Below, piece after piece: positions 6,050-12,569 of a stretch of 16,072 nt of DNA (its first letter is position 1; the number at the start of each line of letters is the position of its first letter). Position numbers and translations under genes: made by a program. This DNA comes from Methanomassiliicoccaceae archaeon. Lineage in GTDB: Archaea > Thermoplasmatota > Thermoplasmata > Methanomassiliicoccales > Methanomethylophilaceae. The DNA is taken from NCBI GenBank assembly GCA_009776695.1, contig WRNI01000022.1, positions 1 to 16,072 of the forward strand, in the 5' to 3' direction. Under the pieces are notes generated by a model that saw nothing but the letters and a program-made list of their open reading frames with translations, made no database searches and was not told the DNA's origin.

Positions 6050-7840
6050 ATGAAAGGCGGAAATAAAGAAAGGAGCGGGCGCCGGGCCGCGAAAGGCGCG
6101 GTCATGATAACCGTCGCCGCCGTCATGATAATGGCGGCAGCGTTCATACCGTTCATCAGCACCGGCGCCGATGACGCCGCGGACGGCGTTCTCGGGGCGC
6201 CCGGCGAACTGACTTGGGCGCAGAACTACGGCGGGGCCGGCGGTGATGTCATTTGGAGCGGTATCGGTACGTCGGACGGCGGCTTCGTCGCAGTGGGATA
6301 TTTAATGAATGCCTCGTTCGGCACCGGCGACTGGACAGGTCTCACGGGGAACGGCGGCGATGACGCGGTGATCTTCAAGGTCGGCAGCGACGGCGTGATG
6401 GAATGGGCGAAGAACTTCGGCGGATCGGGCAACGACAACTTCTACGGTGTCACGGAGACATCGGACGGCGGTCTCGTCGCGGTGGGGAATGCGGGATCGG
6501 CCTCATTCGGCAACGGTGATCTCGCAACCCTCACATCGAACGGCGCCAGCGAGGCGATCATCGTTAAATACGGCAGCGACGGCACATTGTTGTGGGCATA
6601 CAACTTCGGCGGAGGAAGCACAGATACCTTTGCCGATGTTGCGGAGACATCGGACGGCGGTCTCGTCGCGGCGGGTTATTCGTCGGCGGACTCGATCGGC
6701 ACCGGCGATCTGACGGGCGTGACGGCAAAAGGCGGTCAGGACGGGGTCATCGCCAAATTCCACGATGACGGCACATTGGACTGGTGCGACAGCTTCGGCG
6801 GGTCGGGCAATGACTGGCTCAGAGGCGTCACAGCGGCACCCGGCGGCGGCTTTGTGATAGCAGGGTATTCGAACATCGAGTCATTCGGCAACGGTGATTT
6901 TGCAGATCTCACAAGCAGAGGTTACAGTGACGGGGTGGTCGCTAAATTCGGGAACGATGGTGCATTGATCTGGGTGACGAACGTAGGCGGTCTCGGCTAT
7001 GATTACTTCGATAAAGTGACGCCGGGCGCTGACGGTGGCTTCGCGGCGGTAGGGTATGCATTAATGGGATCATTCGGTACCGGCGATCTCGTCGGTCTCA
7101 CGGGGAACGGCAATCAGGATATGCTGATCGCCAAGCTAAGCGACGACGGCACAGTGGAATGGTGCAACAATCTCGGCGGCCCTGATAATGATGTCGGCTA
7201 CTGTGCCACTGCGATGCCCGACGGCGGTTTCGCGATCGCCGGATCTCAGTACGGGCTGGCCAGGTTCAACAGTGACGGTACAATGGTATGGAGCGGCGAT
7301 CTGTACGAAGTAATGGAAAATCATACCATATACTGTCTGGTGCCGCTGCCTGACGGCGGTGTCATGGCGATAGGGGACGGAAGGCTGAACCTCAGCAATC
7401 CGTTCGGTCTCACGGAACAGGGCGGCCGCGACGCGGTGCTTATCAGGATAGACAATATGGATCAGGAGGCAACGATAACCATATCCGATAAGACGGTGAA
7501 GCCCGGCCAGACCATAGACCTTCCGACGGTCACCGGCAATGCGGACGGCCTTCAGCCGTCACCTGCGCCAACGTGGTCCGATTTCACCATAACGTACACC
7601 GGAACGGGCACGACGGAATACGGTCCGAGCACAACGGCGCCTTCTGATGAGGGAACATACGATGTTCAGATAGAACTGAACTATCCGGGGTATTGGGCGC
7701 CCGCGGAGACGGTGACGCTTACCATCGGGCCCGCAGACGTCCACGGCGGCCACGGCGGCTGGATGATGTCAGTGCTGTACGTGATCCTCATAGGCTATCT
7801 TCTGTTCCTTGTGCTCATGGGACTCAGGAGACAGACGTAA
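6050..7840 (+). CDS. Secreted, membrane-anchored seven-repeat beta-propeller-like surface protein
   Basis: This 596-aa protein has a basic N-terminus, then a hydrophobic signal or anchor (about 15-38). Five repeats of exactly 63 residues follow (63-377), then two shortened ones (378-420, 421-470). A beta-sandwich-like Thr/Pro-rich domain (about 474-560) precedes a membrane helix (about 572-591) ending in RRQT. The repeat core reads roughly DGGFVAVGY, SFGTGDL, a D-G-V-I-A-K-F block, DGTLxW and NFGG, resembling delta-60/WD-like propeller repeats. A half-repeat LTWAQNYGG before repeat 1 could close the ring, giving seven blades. It probably faces outside, perhaps for adhesion or ligand binding; the ligand is unknown. 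I took the ATG at 6050 over a TTG at 6041. It ends in TAA, the only non-TGA stop seen here. No catalytic motif is visible. Confidence 0.8.
   Translation: MKGGNKERSGRRAAKGAVMITVAAVMIMAAAFIPFISTGADDAADGVLGAPGELTWAQNYGGAGGDVIWSGIGTSDGGFVAVGYLMNASFGTGDWTGLTGNGGDDAVIFKVGSDGVMEWAKNFGGSGNDNFYGVTETSDGGLVAVGNAGSASFGNGDLATLTSNGASEAIIVKYGSDGTLLWAYNFGGGSTDTFADVAETSDGGLVAAGYSSADSIGTGDLTGVTAKGGQDGVIAKFHDDGTLDWCDSFGGSGNDWLRGVTAAPGGGFVIAGYSNIESFGNGDFADLTSRGYSDGVVAKFGNDGALIWVTNVGGLGYDYFDKVTPGADGGFAAVGYALMGSFGTGDLVGLTGNGNQDMLIAKLSDDGTVEWCNNLGGPDNDVGYCATAMPDGGFAIAGSQYGLARFNSDGTMVWSGDLYEVMENHTIYCLVPLPDGGVMAIGDGRLNLSNPFGLTEQGGRDAVLIRIDNMDQEATITISDKTVKPGQTIDLPTVTGNADGLQPSPAPTWSDFTITYTGTGTTEYGPSTTAPSDEGTYDVQIELNYPGYWAPAETVTLTIGPADVHGGHGGWMMSVLYVILIGYLLFLVLMGLRRQT
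6236..7459 (+). repeat. Tandem 189-bp in-gene repeats, five full and two degenerate
   Basis: Unit borders, set by the amino-acid pattern, are 6236, 6425, 6614, 6803 and 6992, each 189 bp with no indel. Two shortened units follow at 7181-7309 and 7310-7459. Conserved positions include the DGG turn, the GD pair after SFG, the DG pair before Trp, and the closing GG. A 30-nt block at 6453-6482 is identical to 6642-6671, exactly one period later. Confidence 0.85.
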
Positions 7841-7870
7841 CGGCAGCGCGTGCGTAACGGAAGCAAAAAC

Positions 7871-7893
7871 GGACGGGGGGCGGCCCCCCGTCC
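7871..7893. terminator. Strong G/C hairpin between convergent genes
   Basis: GGACGGGGGG (7871-7880) and CCCCCCGTCC (7884-7893) form a perfect 10-bp stem with a 3-nt loop. It lies 30 nt after the propeller-gene stop and 68 nt after the stop of the opposing CBS gene. No long T-run follows on either strand. It is hairpin-only, and would act as a terminator or 3'-end stabiliser for one or both transcripts. Confidence 0.5.
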
Positions 7894-7961
7894 CCTTAAC
7901 TTTCATGCGGTACAATTGCCGCAATTCTCCGGACAGAGGAGGCGTATGCGCGTATTCACGC

Positions 7962-8834
7962 TCACTTTTTCTTTCCTTTCTTCTCTTCGGGGATGTCGTT
8001 ATTGCTGCTGTTCAATCTTTCATTTAACTTCGCCATCTCGTCGCTGTCCATCATTCTTGTTGTCATGGCAATGAACGGATGCTTTGAGCCTTCTATTATC
8101 TTCACGTCGTCCAGAGACCGCAGGCCCCACTTCTCCGCCGTCCGTTCAAGGCCAAGTTTAACGTCATAGTTATCAGGCTCGAGTATCACCGCATTGAACG
8201 TTCTGGCGCCCATCTGTTTCGCGGCCATTATCCTGTGGTGCCCGTCGACCACCAGATAACCGTTGCGCCTCTTCACAACGATCAGCGGTTCGTTCAGCCC
8301 TTTCTTCAATTCATACTGTCTTCCGATCAGTTCGTCCATGAACACTTCCTTCTGTGTCGGCAGAACTTCTTCCAGCGGTATATCGGATGTCACCATCTTC
8401 AGATGTATGCCGTTCTGCTGCTCAAGGAATGTTTTAACGGACATGACCTTCGAAGGCCTTGAGCGCTCGATGTGCGATCTCACAACGTCAATGTTCGATA
8501 TCACGCCCACAAGTTTGCCGTGCTTATCTATCACCGGCAAATTTCTCAGACCGTACCTGAACAGCACGCGCATCGCGTCGTCTATGCTCATCTCCGGCAC
8601 GGCGCACCTGGTGCCCATTCTCATCACGTCGCGTATCCTCTCATCAGGGCGGTCGGTGAAGTTCAGCAGTTCTTTCGCGGTTATGAAACCTACGAGATAG
8701 CCTTTCTTGGTCACCGGGAATCCGTGGAGATTCGAACCGCTGATCTTCTTTGAAACTTCGCGGACGGTCATGTCGGGGTCGACGGACTGAACGGACGTTA
8801 CCATATAATCGGAGACTGTCGGCTGCTTCGGCAT
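7962..8834 (-). CDS. CBS-domain pair fused to a ParB/sulfiredoxin-like domain
   Basis: This 290-aa soluble protein has two CBS motifs (about 7-60 and 67-122; HGFPVTKKGYLVGFIT and RNLPVIDKHGKLVGVIS) that normally bind adenine nucleotides. A ParB/Srx-fold domain follows (about 141-218) with VVDGHHRIMAAKQMG at 195-209. The tail is charged and ends in a lysine run. The DGHHR motif differs from the G-E-R-R motif of true chromosome-partition ParB. Known relatives of this fold with small-molecule activity include archaeal free-serine kinase SerK and SbnI; Glu163 just before the fold's first helix could be the counterpart of their catalytic Glu, but that is inference. The ATG has a GGGGG ribosome site 9 nt upstream. 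It converges on the propeller gene and diverges from tRNA-Asp. There is no parA partner nearby, so a partitioning role is doubtful. Confidence 0.85.
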   Translation of the reverse strand: MPKQPTVSDYMVTSVQSVDPDMTVREVSKKISGSNLHGFPVTKKGYLVGFITAKELLNFTDRPDERIRDVMRMGTRCAVPEMSIDDAMRVLFRYGLRNLPVIDKHGKLVGVISNIDVVRSHIERSRPSKVMSVKTFLEQQNGIHLKMVTSDIPLEEVLPTQKEVFMDELIGRQYELKKGLNEPLIVVKRRNGYLVVDGHHRIMAAKQMGARTFNAVILEPDNYDVKLGLERTAEKWGLRSLDDVKIIEGSKHPFIAMTTRMMDSDEMAKLNERLNSSNNDIPEEKKGKKK

Positions 8835-8897
8835 GTTATCATTCCCCCGAGCGCGCTTAATGTTGAAATGTGTTGTTGTCCAGAGAATCCTTAAATG

Positions 8898-8905
8898 TTA
8901 TATAC
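8898..8905. promoter_or_regulatory. TATA box for tRNA-Asp, possibly shared with the CBS gene
   Basis: TTATATAC is centred about 28 nt before the tRNA 5' end, the normal position for an archaeal tRNA promoter. Read on the other strand it is GTATATAA, about 65 nt before the divergent CBS gene. Initiation about 25 nt downstream would leave a leader of roughly 40 nt containing that gene's Shine-Dalgarno. One box may serve both directions. Confidence 0.5.
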
Positions 8906-8929
8906 TGCCTCAGTATTGACGATTTTGCA

Positions 8930-9002
8930 GCCCTGATAGTGTAGCGGCCTATCATGAAGCCCTGTCGAGGCTTCGACTCGGATTCGAATTCCGGTCAGGG
9001 CG
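8930..9002 (+). tRNA. tRNA-Asp (anticodon GTC)
   Basis: This 73-nt gene folds as a full cloverleaf. The acceptor stem is GCCCTGA (8930-8936) with TCAGGGC (8995-9001) and discriminator G at 9002. The anticodon stem is AAGCC/GGCTT around loop CTGTCGA, with GTC at 8964-8966. The T stem is TCGGA/TCCGG, with one G-U pair, around the archaeal-style TTCGAAT loop. The GTGTAG...GGCCTATCAT D-arm matches archaeal tRNA-Asp. CCA is not encoded, no intron is present, and a four-T run follows at 9004. A TATA box lies upstream at the expected distance. Confidence 0.95.
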
Positions 9003-9011
9003 CTTTTCCTC

Positions 9012-9875
9012 TCATTCGTCTTCGTTGCGCGCAGCCGTTCCGCGGCCGTCCGTTCCGTTGCCTTTTCCCGTTTCACGGTCAGCCTTCGGATCTCCGCCCG
9101 CTTTTCCCACTATGAACACATTCAGCCCGTTTATCCTTTCATCGTATGATATGCGGGCATCTATGCCGAACACCCTGGCCAGATTCTCGCTCGTAAGCAC
9201 ATCCTCCGTTCTTCCGGAGGTGACTATCTTCCCGCGTTCCATCATGATGAGTCTGTCGCAGAACCTTGCGGCCAGCACTATGTCGTGCGTTACCACTATG
9301 ATCATCATATTGCGTTCCGCCGCCAGCTTTTTTACGAGTTCCATAAGATCGAACTGGTGATTTATGTCAAGATGAAGCGTCGGTTCGTCAAGCAGCAATA
9401 TGTTCGGCTCCTGTGCAAGAGCCCTTGCTATCAGGACGCGCTGTCTCTCGCCGCCGCTGAGCTCGTCTATCGCTCTGTCGGCGAATTCTTCGACCCCGGT
9501 CTCTGCCATGGACCTCTGCACGATATTCAGGTCATTGTCGTTATATGCCTCGAAACTGGCCTTCGCGGGATATCTGCCCATCATCACCATGTCCAGGACA
9601 TTGTACGGGAACACTATCGTCGTGCTTTGCGATACCGCGCCTATATTTCTGGCGATCTCGCGTCTCGGCATGGAGAGGACATCCTTCTCGTCTATCATGA
9701 CCGTACCAGAGACGGGTCTGAGGAGTGAGTTCACACATTTCAGAAGAGTTGTCTTACCGCAGCCGTTCTGTCCGATTATTCCTATCACCTCTCCGTTCTC
9801 TGCATCGAACGAGACGCCGTCCACCGCCATGCCGTCCCCGTATGAGAATGAGACAGAGGATACGCTGAGCTTCAT
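9012..9875 (-). CDS. ABC importer ATPase, iron-chelate/corrinoid (FepC/BtuD) type
   Basis: This 287-aa cytosolic ATPase powers the importer encoded with it. Walker A is GQNGCGKT (35-42), the Q-loop Gln is at 83, the signature LSGGE is at 139-143, Walker B is ILLLDE (159-164) and the switch His is at 197 (VVTHD). The order and spacing are those of the FepC/FhuC/BtuD group. The start shares one base with the permease stop (TGATG) and has GGGG just upstream, so the pair is coupled. The last 30 residues are a Gly/Lys/Glu-rich tail beyond the usual fold. The gene stops 9 nt from the 3' end of the convergent tRNA-Asp, so readthrough would be antisense to the tRNA. Iron-siderophore and cobalamin systems cannot be told apart from this sequence. 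Confidence 0.92.
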   Translation of the reverse strand: MKLSVSSVSFSYGDGMAVDGVSFDAENGEVIGIIGQNGCGKTTLLKCVNSLLRPVSGTVMIDEKDVLSMPRREIARNIGAVSQSTTIVFPYNVLDMVMMGRYPAKASFEAYNDNDLNIVQRSMAETGVEEFADRAIDELSGGERQRVLIARALAQEPNILLLDEPTLHLDINHQFDLMELVKKLAAERNMMIIVVTHDIVLAARFCDRLIMMERGKIVTSGRTEDVLTSENLARVFGIDARISYDERINGLNVFIVGKAGGDPKADRETGKGNGTDGRGTAARNEDE

Positions 9876-10948
9876 CAGCCCCAGACCTCCTTCTTCCTCG
9901 TTCTTAAGATGTAAAGGAAGAACGGCGCCCCGAGCAGCGCCGTTATTATGCCCACCGGCAGGCCCCCGGTGACTATCATCCTTGAGATCGTGTCGATGAT
10001 GACCAGGAATATCGCTCCGCCGGCGAGCGATGCCGGCAGAAGAAGCCTGTGGTCCGGTCCGAGCAGCATGCGGAATATATGGGGAACGATCAATCCGACA
10101 AACCCTATCACTCCTGAGACCGACACCGCCCCCGCGACCACCAGTGCGGTCGCACAGAGTATCATGATCCTTGTGCGTTCCACGTTGACGCCGAGATTCT
10201 TTGCCTGATCATCGCCCAATGAAAGAAGGTTAAGGTCCCTGGACAGTATGATCAATATCATGGAGCCGATGATGATCGGTAAAATGATTATCTTAAGCTC
10301 ATTCCATCCGCATGATGCTATGCTTCCCATGAGCCAGAACACCACTCCCCCCAACTGCTGTTCAGGCGCAATATACTGAAGCAGAGATACGAGACCGCTG
10401 AAGAACGCGCCTATCGCGATGCCCGAGAGAAGAAGCATTGTCACCGGCACGCCGAGCTTCGTCCTGGCCATGAAATATACCAGGAACAGCGTTATGAACG
10501 CGAACACAAATGACATCGCGGGTATCGCGAACGCTCCTGAGACCAGACTGAACCCGAGGACCATTGACACGCAGGCTCCGAACGCGGCCCCGTTCGATAT
10601 ACCTATGACCGACGGCGATGCCATCGGATTTCTGAACAGGCCCTGCATGGCCGCCCCCGCTATTGCCAGCGCCGCACCTATGAATGCGGCGCAAAGGACC
10701 CTCGGGAGGCGCAGATTGAACACAACGTTGTGTGCGTTTATCTGGCCGTTCGCCCCGTCCACGTATGTGCGCCCGAAAAACAGAACATCTATCACCTCTC
10801 CGAGCGACATGCTCACATTTCCGATGGATATCGCGACCAATATCGTTATGAACAATATGAGGACGGACGCTGATATCACAACGGCCTTCCTCTTGTTGTT
10901 CCTTCTGAAGATGGATTCTATCTGCGACTCCCCGGACGGCATTCTCAC
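9875..10948 (-). CDS. ABC importer permease, FecCD/BtuC family
   Basis: This 357-aa polytopic membrane protein has about ten hydrophobic segments, the normal size and topology of one half of an FecCD/BtuC homodimer channel. Family marks are LRLPRVLCAAFIGAALAIAG (80-99), the MQGLFRNPMASPSVIG block (101-116), a Gly-rich GVIGFVGLIVPHIFR loop that would contact the ATPase, and GGLPVGIITALLGAPFFLY near the end. The N-terminal 20 residues are cytosolic and basic. The start is either GTG 10948 or ATG 10942. It lies 15 nt after the binding-protein stop and overlaps the ATPase start by one base, so all three are one operon. The substrate is probably a chelated iron or a corrinoid; methanogens with corrinoid methyltransferases need the latter. 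Confidence 0.93.
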   Translation of the reverse strand: MRMPSGESQIESIFRRNNKRKAVVISASVLILFITILVAISIGNVSMSLGEVIDVLFFGRTYVDGANGQINAHNVVFNLRLPRVLCAAFIGAALAIAGAAMQGLFRNPMASPSVIGISNGAAFGACVSMVLGFSLVSGAFAIPAMSFVFAFITLFLVYFMARTKLGVPVTMLLLSGIAIGAFFSGLVSLLQYIAPEQQLGGVVFWLMGSIASCGWNELKIIILPIIIGSMILIILSRDLNLLSLGDDQAKNLGVNVERTRIMILCATALVVAGAVSVSGVIGFVGLIVPHIFRMLLGPDHRLLLPASLAGGAIFLVIIDTISRMIVTGGLPVGIITALLGAPFFLYILRTRKKEVWG

Positions 10949-10963
10949 ATCGCGCCCCTATGT

Positions 10964-11932
10964 TCACGGCTCATAAGTTTCCTCGTAGATCAGTTCATAA
11001 AGGTATATCAGCCCCTTTATGAAGCTCGGAGTGGCCGACGCCCAGTTCCCGTTGAAGCCTACTCCGTCGCGGTATATGTCTATTATCACATCTTCTATGA
11101 TAAGGAGGTCATTGTTGCGCAGTATCACGTAGTCGGTCTGATCGCGCGGACCCATGAACACCATTATGTCAGGATTGAAGTTCACTATCTCTTCGGTCTC
11201 GTACCTTACCGATGACGAAGCGCTTCTTCCGATGTAGTCGACGCCGAGTATATCGAGCATGGACCCGGTTATGGAGCCCTTGGCAGGAGAGGTAGGGGTG
11301 GCGGCATCCAGTTCCACATAGACTCTTTTGTGATCGCCGTAACTTTCGCCGGCGTTCGCCTTTGCCAGTCCGGTTATGTTCTCTATCGTTCTGTCTATTT
11401 CATCCGTAAGCTCCGATGCGGCGGCGTCCTTCCCCATTACCTTGCCGATCGTTGATATGACGGTCTTGACAGATTCAACATCCTTGGGGTACAGGGCAAG
11501 CACTTTTATCCCCGCGTTCTCGATTATATCTATTCCGGCGGCATAGCTCGGAAAATTCCAGACTATGATGCAGTCGATCCCGTAGCTCAATGCCAGCTCC
11601 GCCGTCGAGGCCGACGGCTGGCCGGATGACAGGACATTCTTGGAAGAAAGGCCCTCATATTCATATCCGAGCCTGTTGACAGAGCTCTGGTCAACCGCAT
11701 ATATCCGGTCCATGCAGCCCAGTGTCACTAATGTGTCCGTGAAAGAGGACCCCAGGGACATTATCCTTTCGGGCGGTCCCGCGAACGTGACGCTCTTGCC
11801 CCTGTCATCCACGACGGTGATATCTCCTTCCTCGTATCCGCCGTCATCGGACGGCCAGAATATTATGGCCGCCGCTGCGCCTCCTACGACCGCAACCGCA
11901 ACGGCTATCGCAATAATTTTCATTCCTATCAT
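10964..11932 (-). CDS. ABC importer substrate-binding protein, iron-chelate/corrinoid type
   Basis: This 322-aa protein has one N-terminal hydrophobic helix (about residues 4-26) followed by an acidic linker. There is no lipobox cysteine, so it is likely tethered by the helix. The body is a class III (BtuF/FepB-like, helical-backbone) binding protein. It begins ITVVDDRGKSVTFAGPPERI, then MSLGSSFTDTLVTLGCMDRI, and has LALSYGIDCIIVWN and the second lobe beginning near KRVYVELDAATP. The ATG at 11932 has GGAG 4 nt upstream; an ATG at 11923 is an alternative. It is the first gene of the importer operon. No binding residues can be assigned with confidence, so the ligand stays open. The gap upstream has two dyads that could be operators. 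Confidence 0.9.
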   Translation of the reverse strand: MIGMKIIAIAVAVAVVGGAAAAIIFWPSDDGGYEEGDITVVDDRGKSVTFAGPPERIMSLGSSFTDTLVTLGCMDRIYAVDQSSVNRLGYEYEGLSSKNVLSSGQPSASTAELALSYGIDCIIVWNFPSYAAGIDIIENAGIKVLALYPKDVESVKTVISTIGKVMGKDAAASELTDEIDRTIENITGLAKANAGESYGDHKRVYVELDAATPTSPAKGSITGSMLDILGVDYIGRSASSSVRYETEEIVNFNPDIMVFMGPRDQTDYVILRNNDLLIIEDVIIDIYRDGVGFNGNWASATPSFIKGLIYLYELIYEETYEP

Positions 11933-12000
11933 ATTTCTCCGACCCCTTGCATGTCGTCTTTCTGTCGTATATCTTATTGATACTTAAAGTTATGCGCTTT

Positions 12001-12022
12001 TTCAGTAATTCGTGTTACTAAT
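12001..12022. promoter_or_regulatory. Imperfect dyad upstream of the ABC importer
   Basis: AGTAA (12004-12008) and TTACT (12015-12019) form a dyad with a 6-nt centre, about 70 nt upstream of the binding-protein start in an A+T-rich block. It could bind a metal- or corrinoid-responsive repressor. The match is short. Confidence 0.25.
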
Positions 12023-12078
12023 TATTTATCAATTGTAAATACGTGCTACTTCAATGAGAAGATCATTAAGACGGCATT

Positions 12079-12100
12079 AATCTGCCGAGATCGGCAGGTT
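12079..12100. promoter_or_regulatory. 22-bp near-palindrome between the importer operon and panD
   Basis: CTGCCGA (12082-12088) and TCGGCAG (12091-12097) are perfect reverse complements with a 2-nt centre. The symmetry extends to 12079 and 12100 with one G/T mismatch that would be a wobble pair in RNA. It lies about 150 nt before the binding-protein start and about 120 nt before panD. Its G+C-rich core contrasts with the A+T-rich DNA beside it. It is either an operator-like site or an RNA hairpin in a leader. Confidence 0.45.
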
Positions 12101-12187
12101 CGGACCGTGCCCGTTATTTGTGTGGGGCGGGGCGGCTATTCGTATGCCGGTCCGCTTTTACGCTTTTCCGGCGTTCAGCGTCAGAAA

Positions 12188-12196
12188 GTTTTTTAA
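12188..12196 (+). promoter_or_regulatory. TATA-like box for panD
   Basis: GTTTTTTAAC lies about 26 nt before the panD ATG. If initiation is 25 nt downstream, the panD mRNA would begin at or very near its start codon. No Shine-Dalgarno is seen, which fits leaderless translation. A 6-bp inverted repeat (GGCGTT at 12170, AACGCC at 12195) flanks the box. Confidence 0.4.
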
Positions 12197-12217
12197 CGCC
12201 ATTACAATCACATCCGC

Positions 12218-12565
12218 ATGCGATGGATGCTCCGCGGAAAGATACACAGGGCCACGGTCACAGAGACGAGAGTGGATTACGAAGGCAGTATCACAGTGGA
12301 CGCCGGACTTCTGGAAAAGGCCGGTATATGGCCGGGCGAGATGGTGTACATCGCCAACGTGACCAACGGCGCACGATTCGAAACGTATGCGCTCGAAGGT
12401 GAGCGGAACTCAGGGATAATAGCGATGAACGGTGCCGCGGCGCATCTGTGCAGCGTTAACGACAAAGTGATAATCATGGGCTTTGAGCTTACTGACGAAC
12501 ACATCAAAGCAAAGGTAGTGGCGGTCAACGAAAAGAACGAAGCCGTCAAAGAATTCGTTTACTGA
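12218..12565 (+). CDS. panD: Aspartate 1-decarboxylase, bacterial pyruvoyl type
   Basis: PanD decarboxylates L-aspartate to beta-alanine for pantothenate and CoA. The 115-aa proenzyme is of normal length (the E. coli enzyme is about 126). It matches the bacterial family throughout: KIHRATVT at 8-15, YEGSITVD at 21-28, NGARFETY at 50-57, MNGAAAHL at 70-77 and DKVIIMGF later. Gly23-Ser24 is the self-cleavage site that would yield the pyruvoyl group. Lys8, His10, Tyr21, Arg53, Thr56, Tyr57 and Asn71 correspond to the known active-site residues, so it should be active. A TATA-like box 26 nt upstream and the absence of a Shine-Dalgarno suggest a leaderless message. rnhA follows after 4 nt. Most archaea make beta-alanine by an unrelated PLP enzyme, so this may have been gained from bacteria. 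Confidence 0.92.
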   Translation: MRWMLRGKIHRATVTETRVDYEGSITVDAGLLEKAGIWPGEMVYIANVTNGARFETYALEGERNSGIIAMNGAAAHLCSVNDKVIIMGFELTDEHIKAKVVAVNEKNEAVKEFVY

Positions 12566-12569
12566 TGAT

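Noticed and set aside
5848..6066. 72-codon open frame across the ppsA-propeller gap
   Set aside because: It includes the likely TATA island and overlaps the propeller start out of frame. It has no ribosome site and its composition is not protein-like.
6236..7459. CRISPR array or other non-coding tandem repeat
   Set aside because: The 189-bp period is a multiple of three, the frame stays open and conservation follows amino acids. It is a protein repeat.
8930..9002. tRNA used as an integration site for a mobile element
   Set aside because: No integrase, no duplicated tRNA 3' end nearby and ordinary genes on both sides.
11933..12217. Cobalamin or other riboswitch upstream of the importer
   Set aside because: I could not find the conserved core of a known riboswitch on either strand. 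Only a simple dyad is seen, so no riboswitch is claimed.
12120..12362. Frames overlapping the panD promoter and 5' end
   Set aside because: They are out of frame with PanD, whose conserved residues start at 12218, and they span its TATA-like box.
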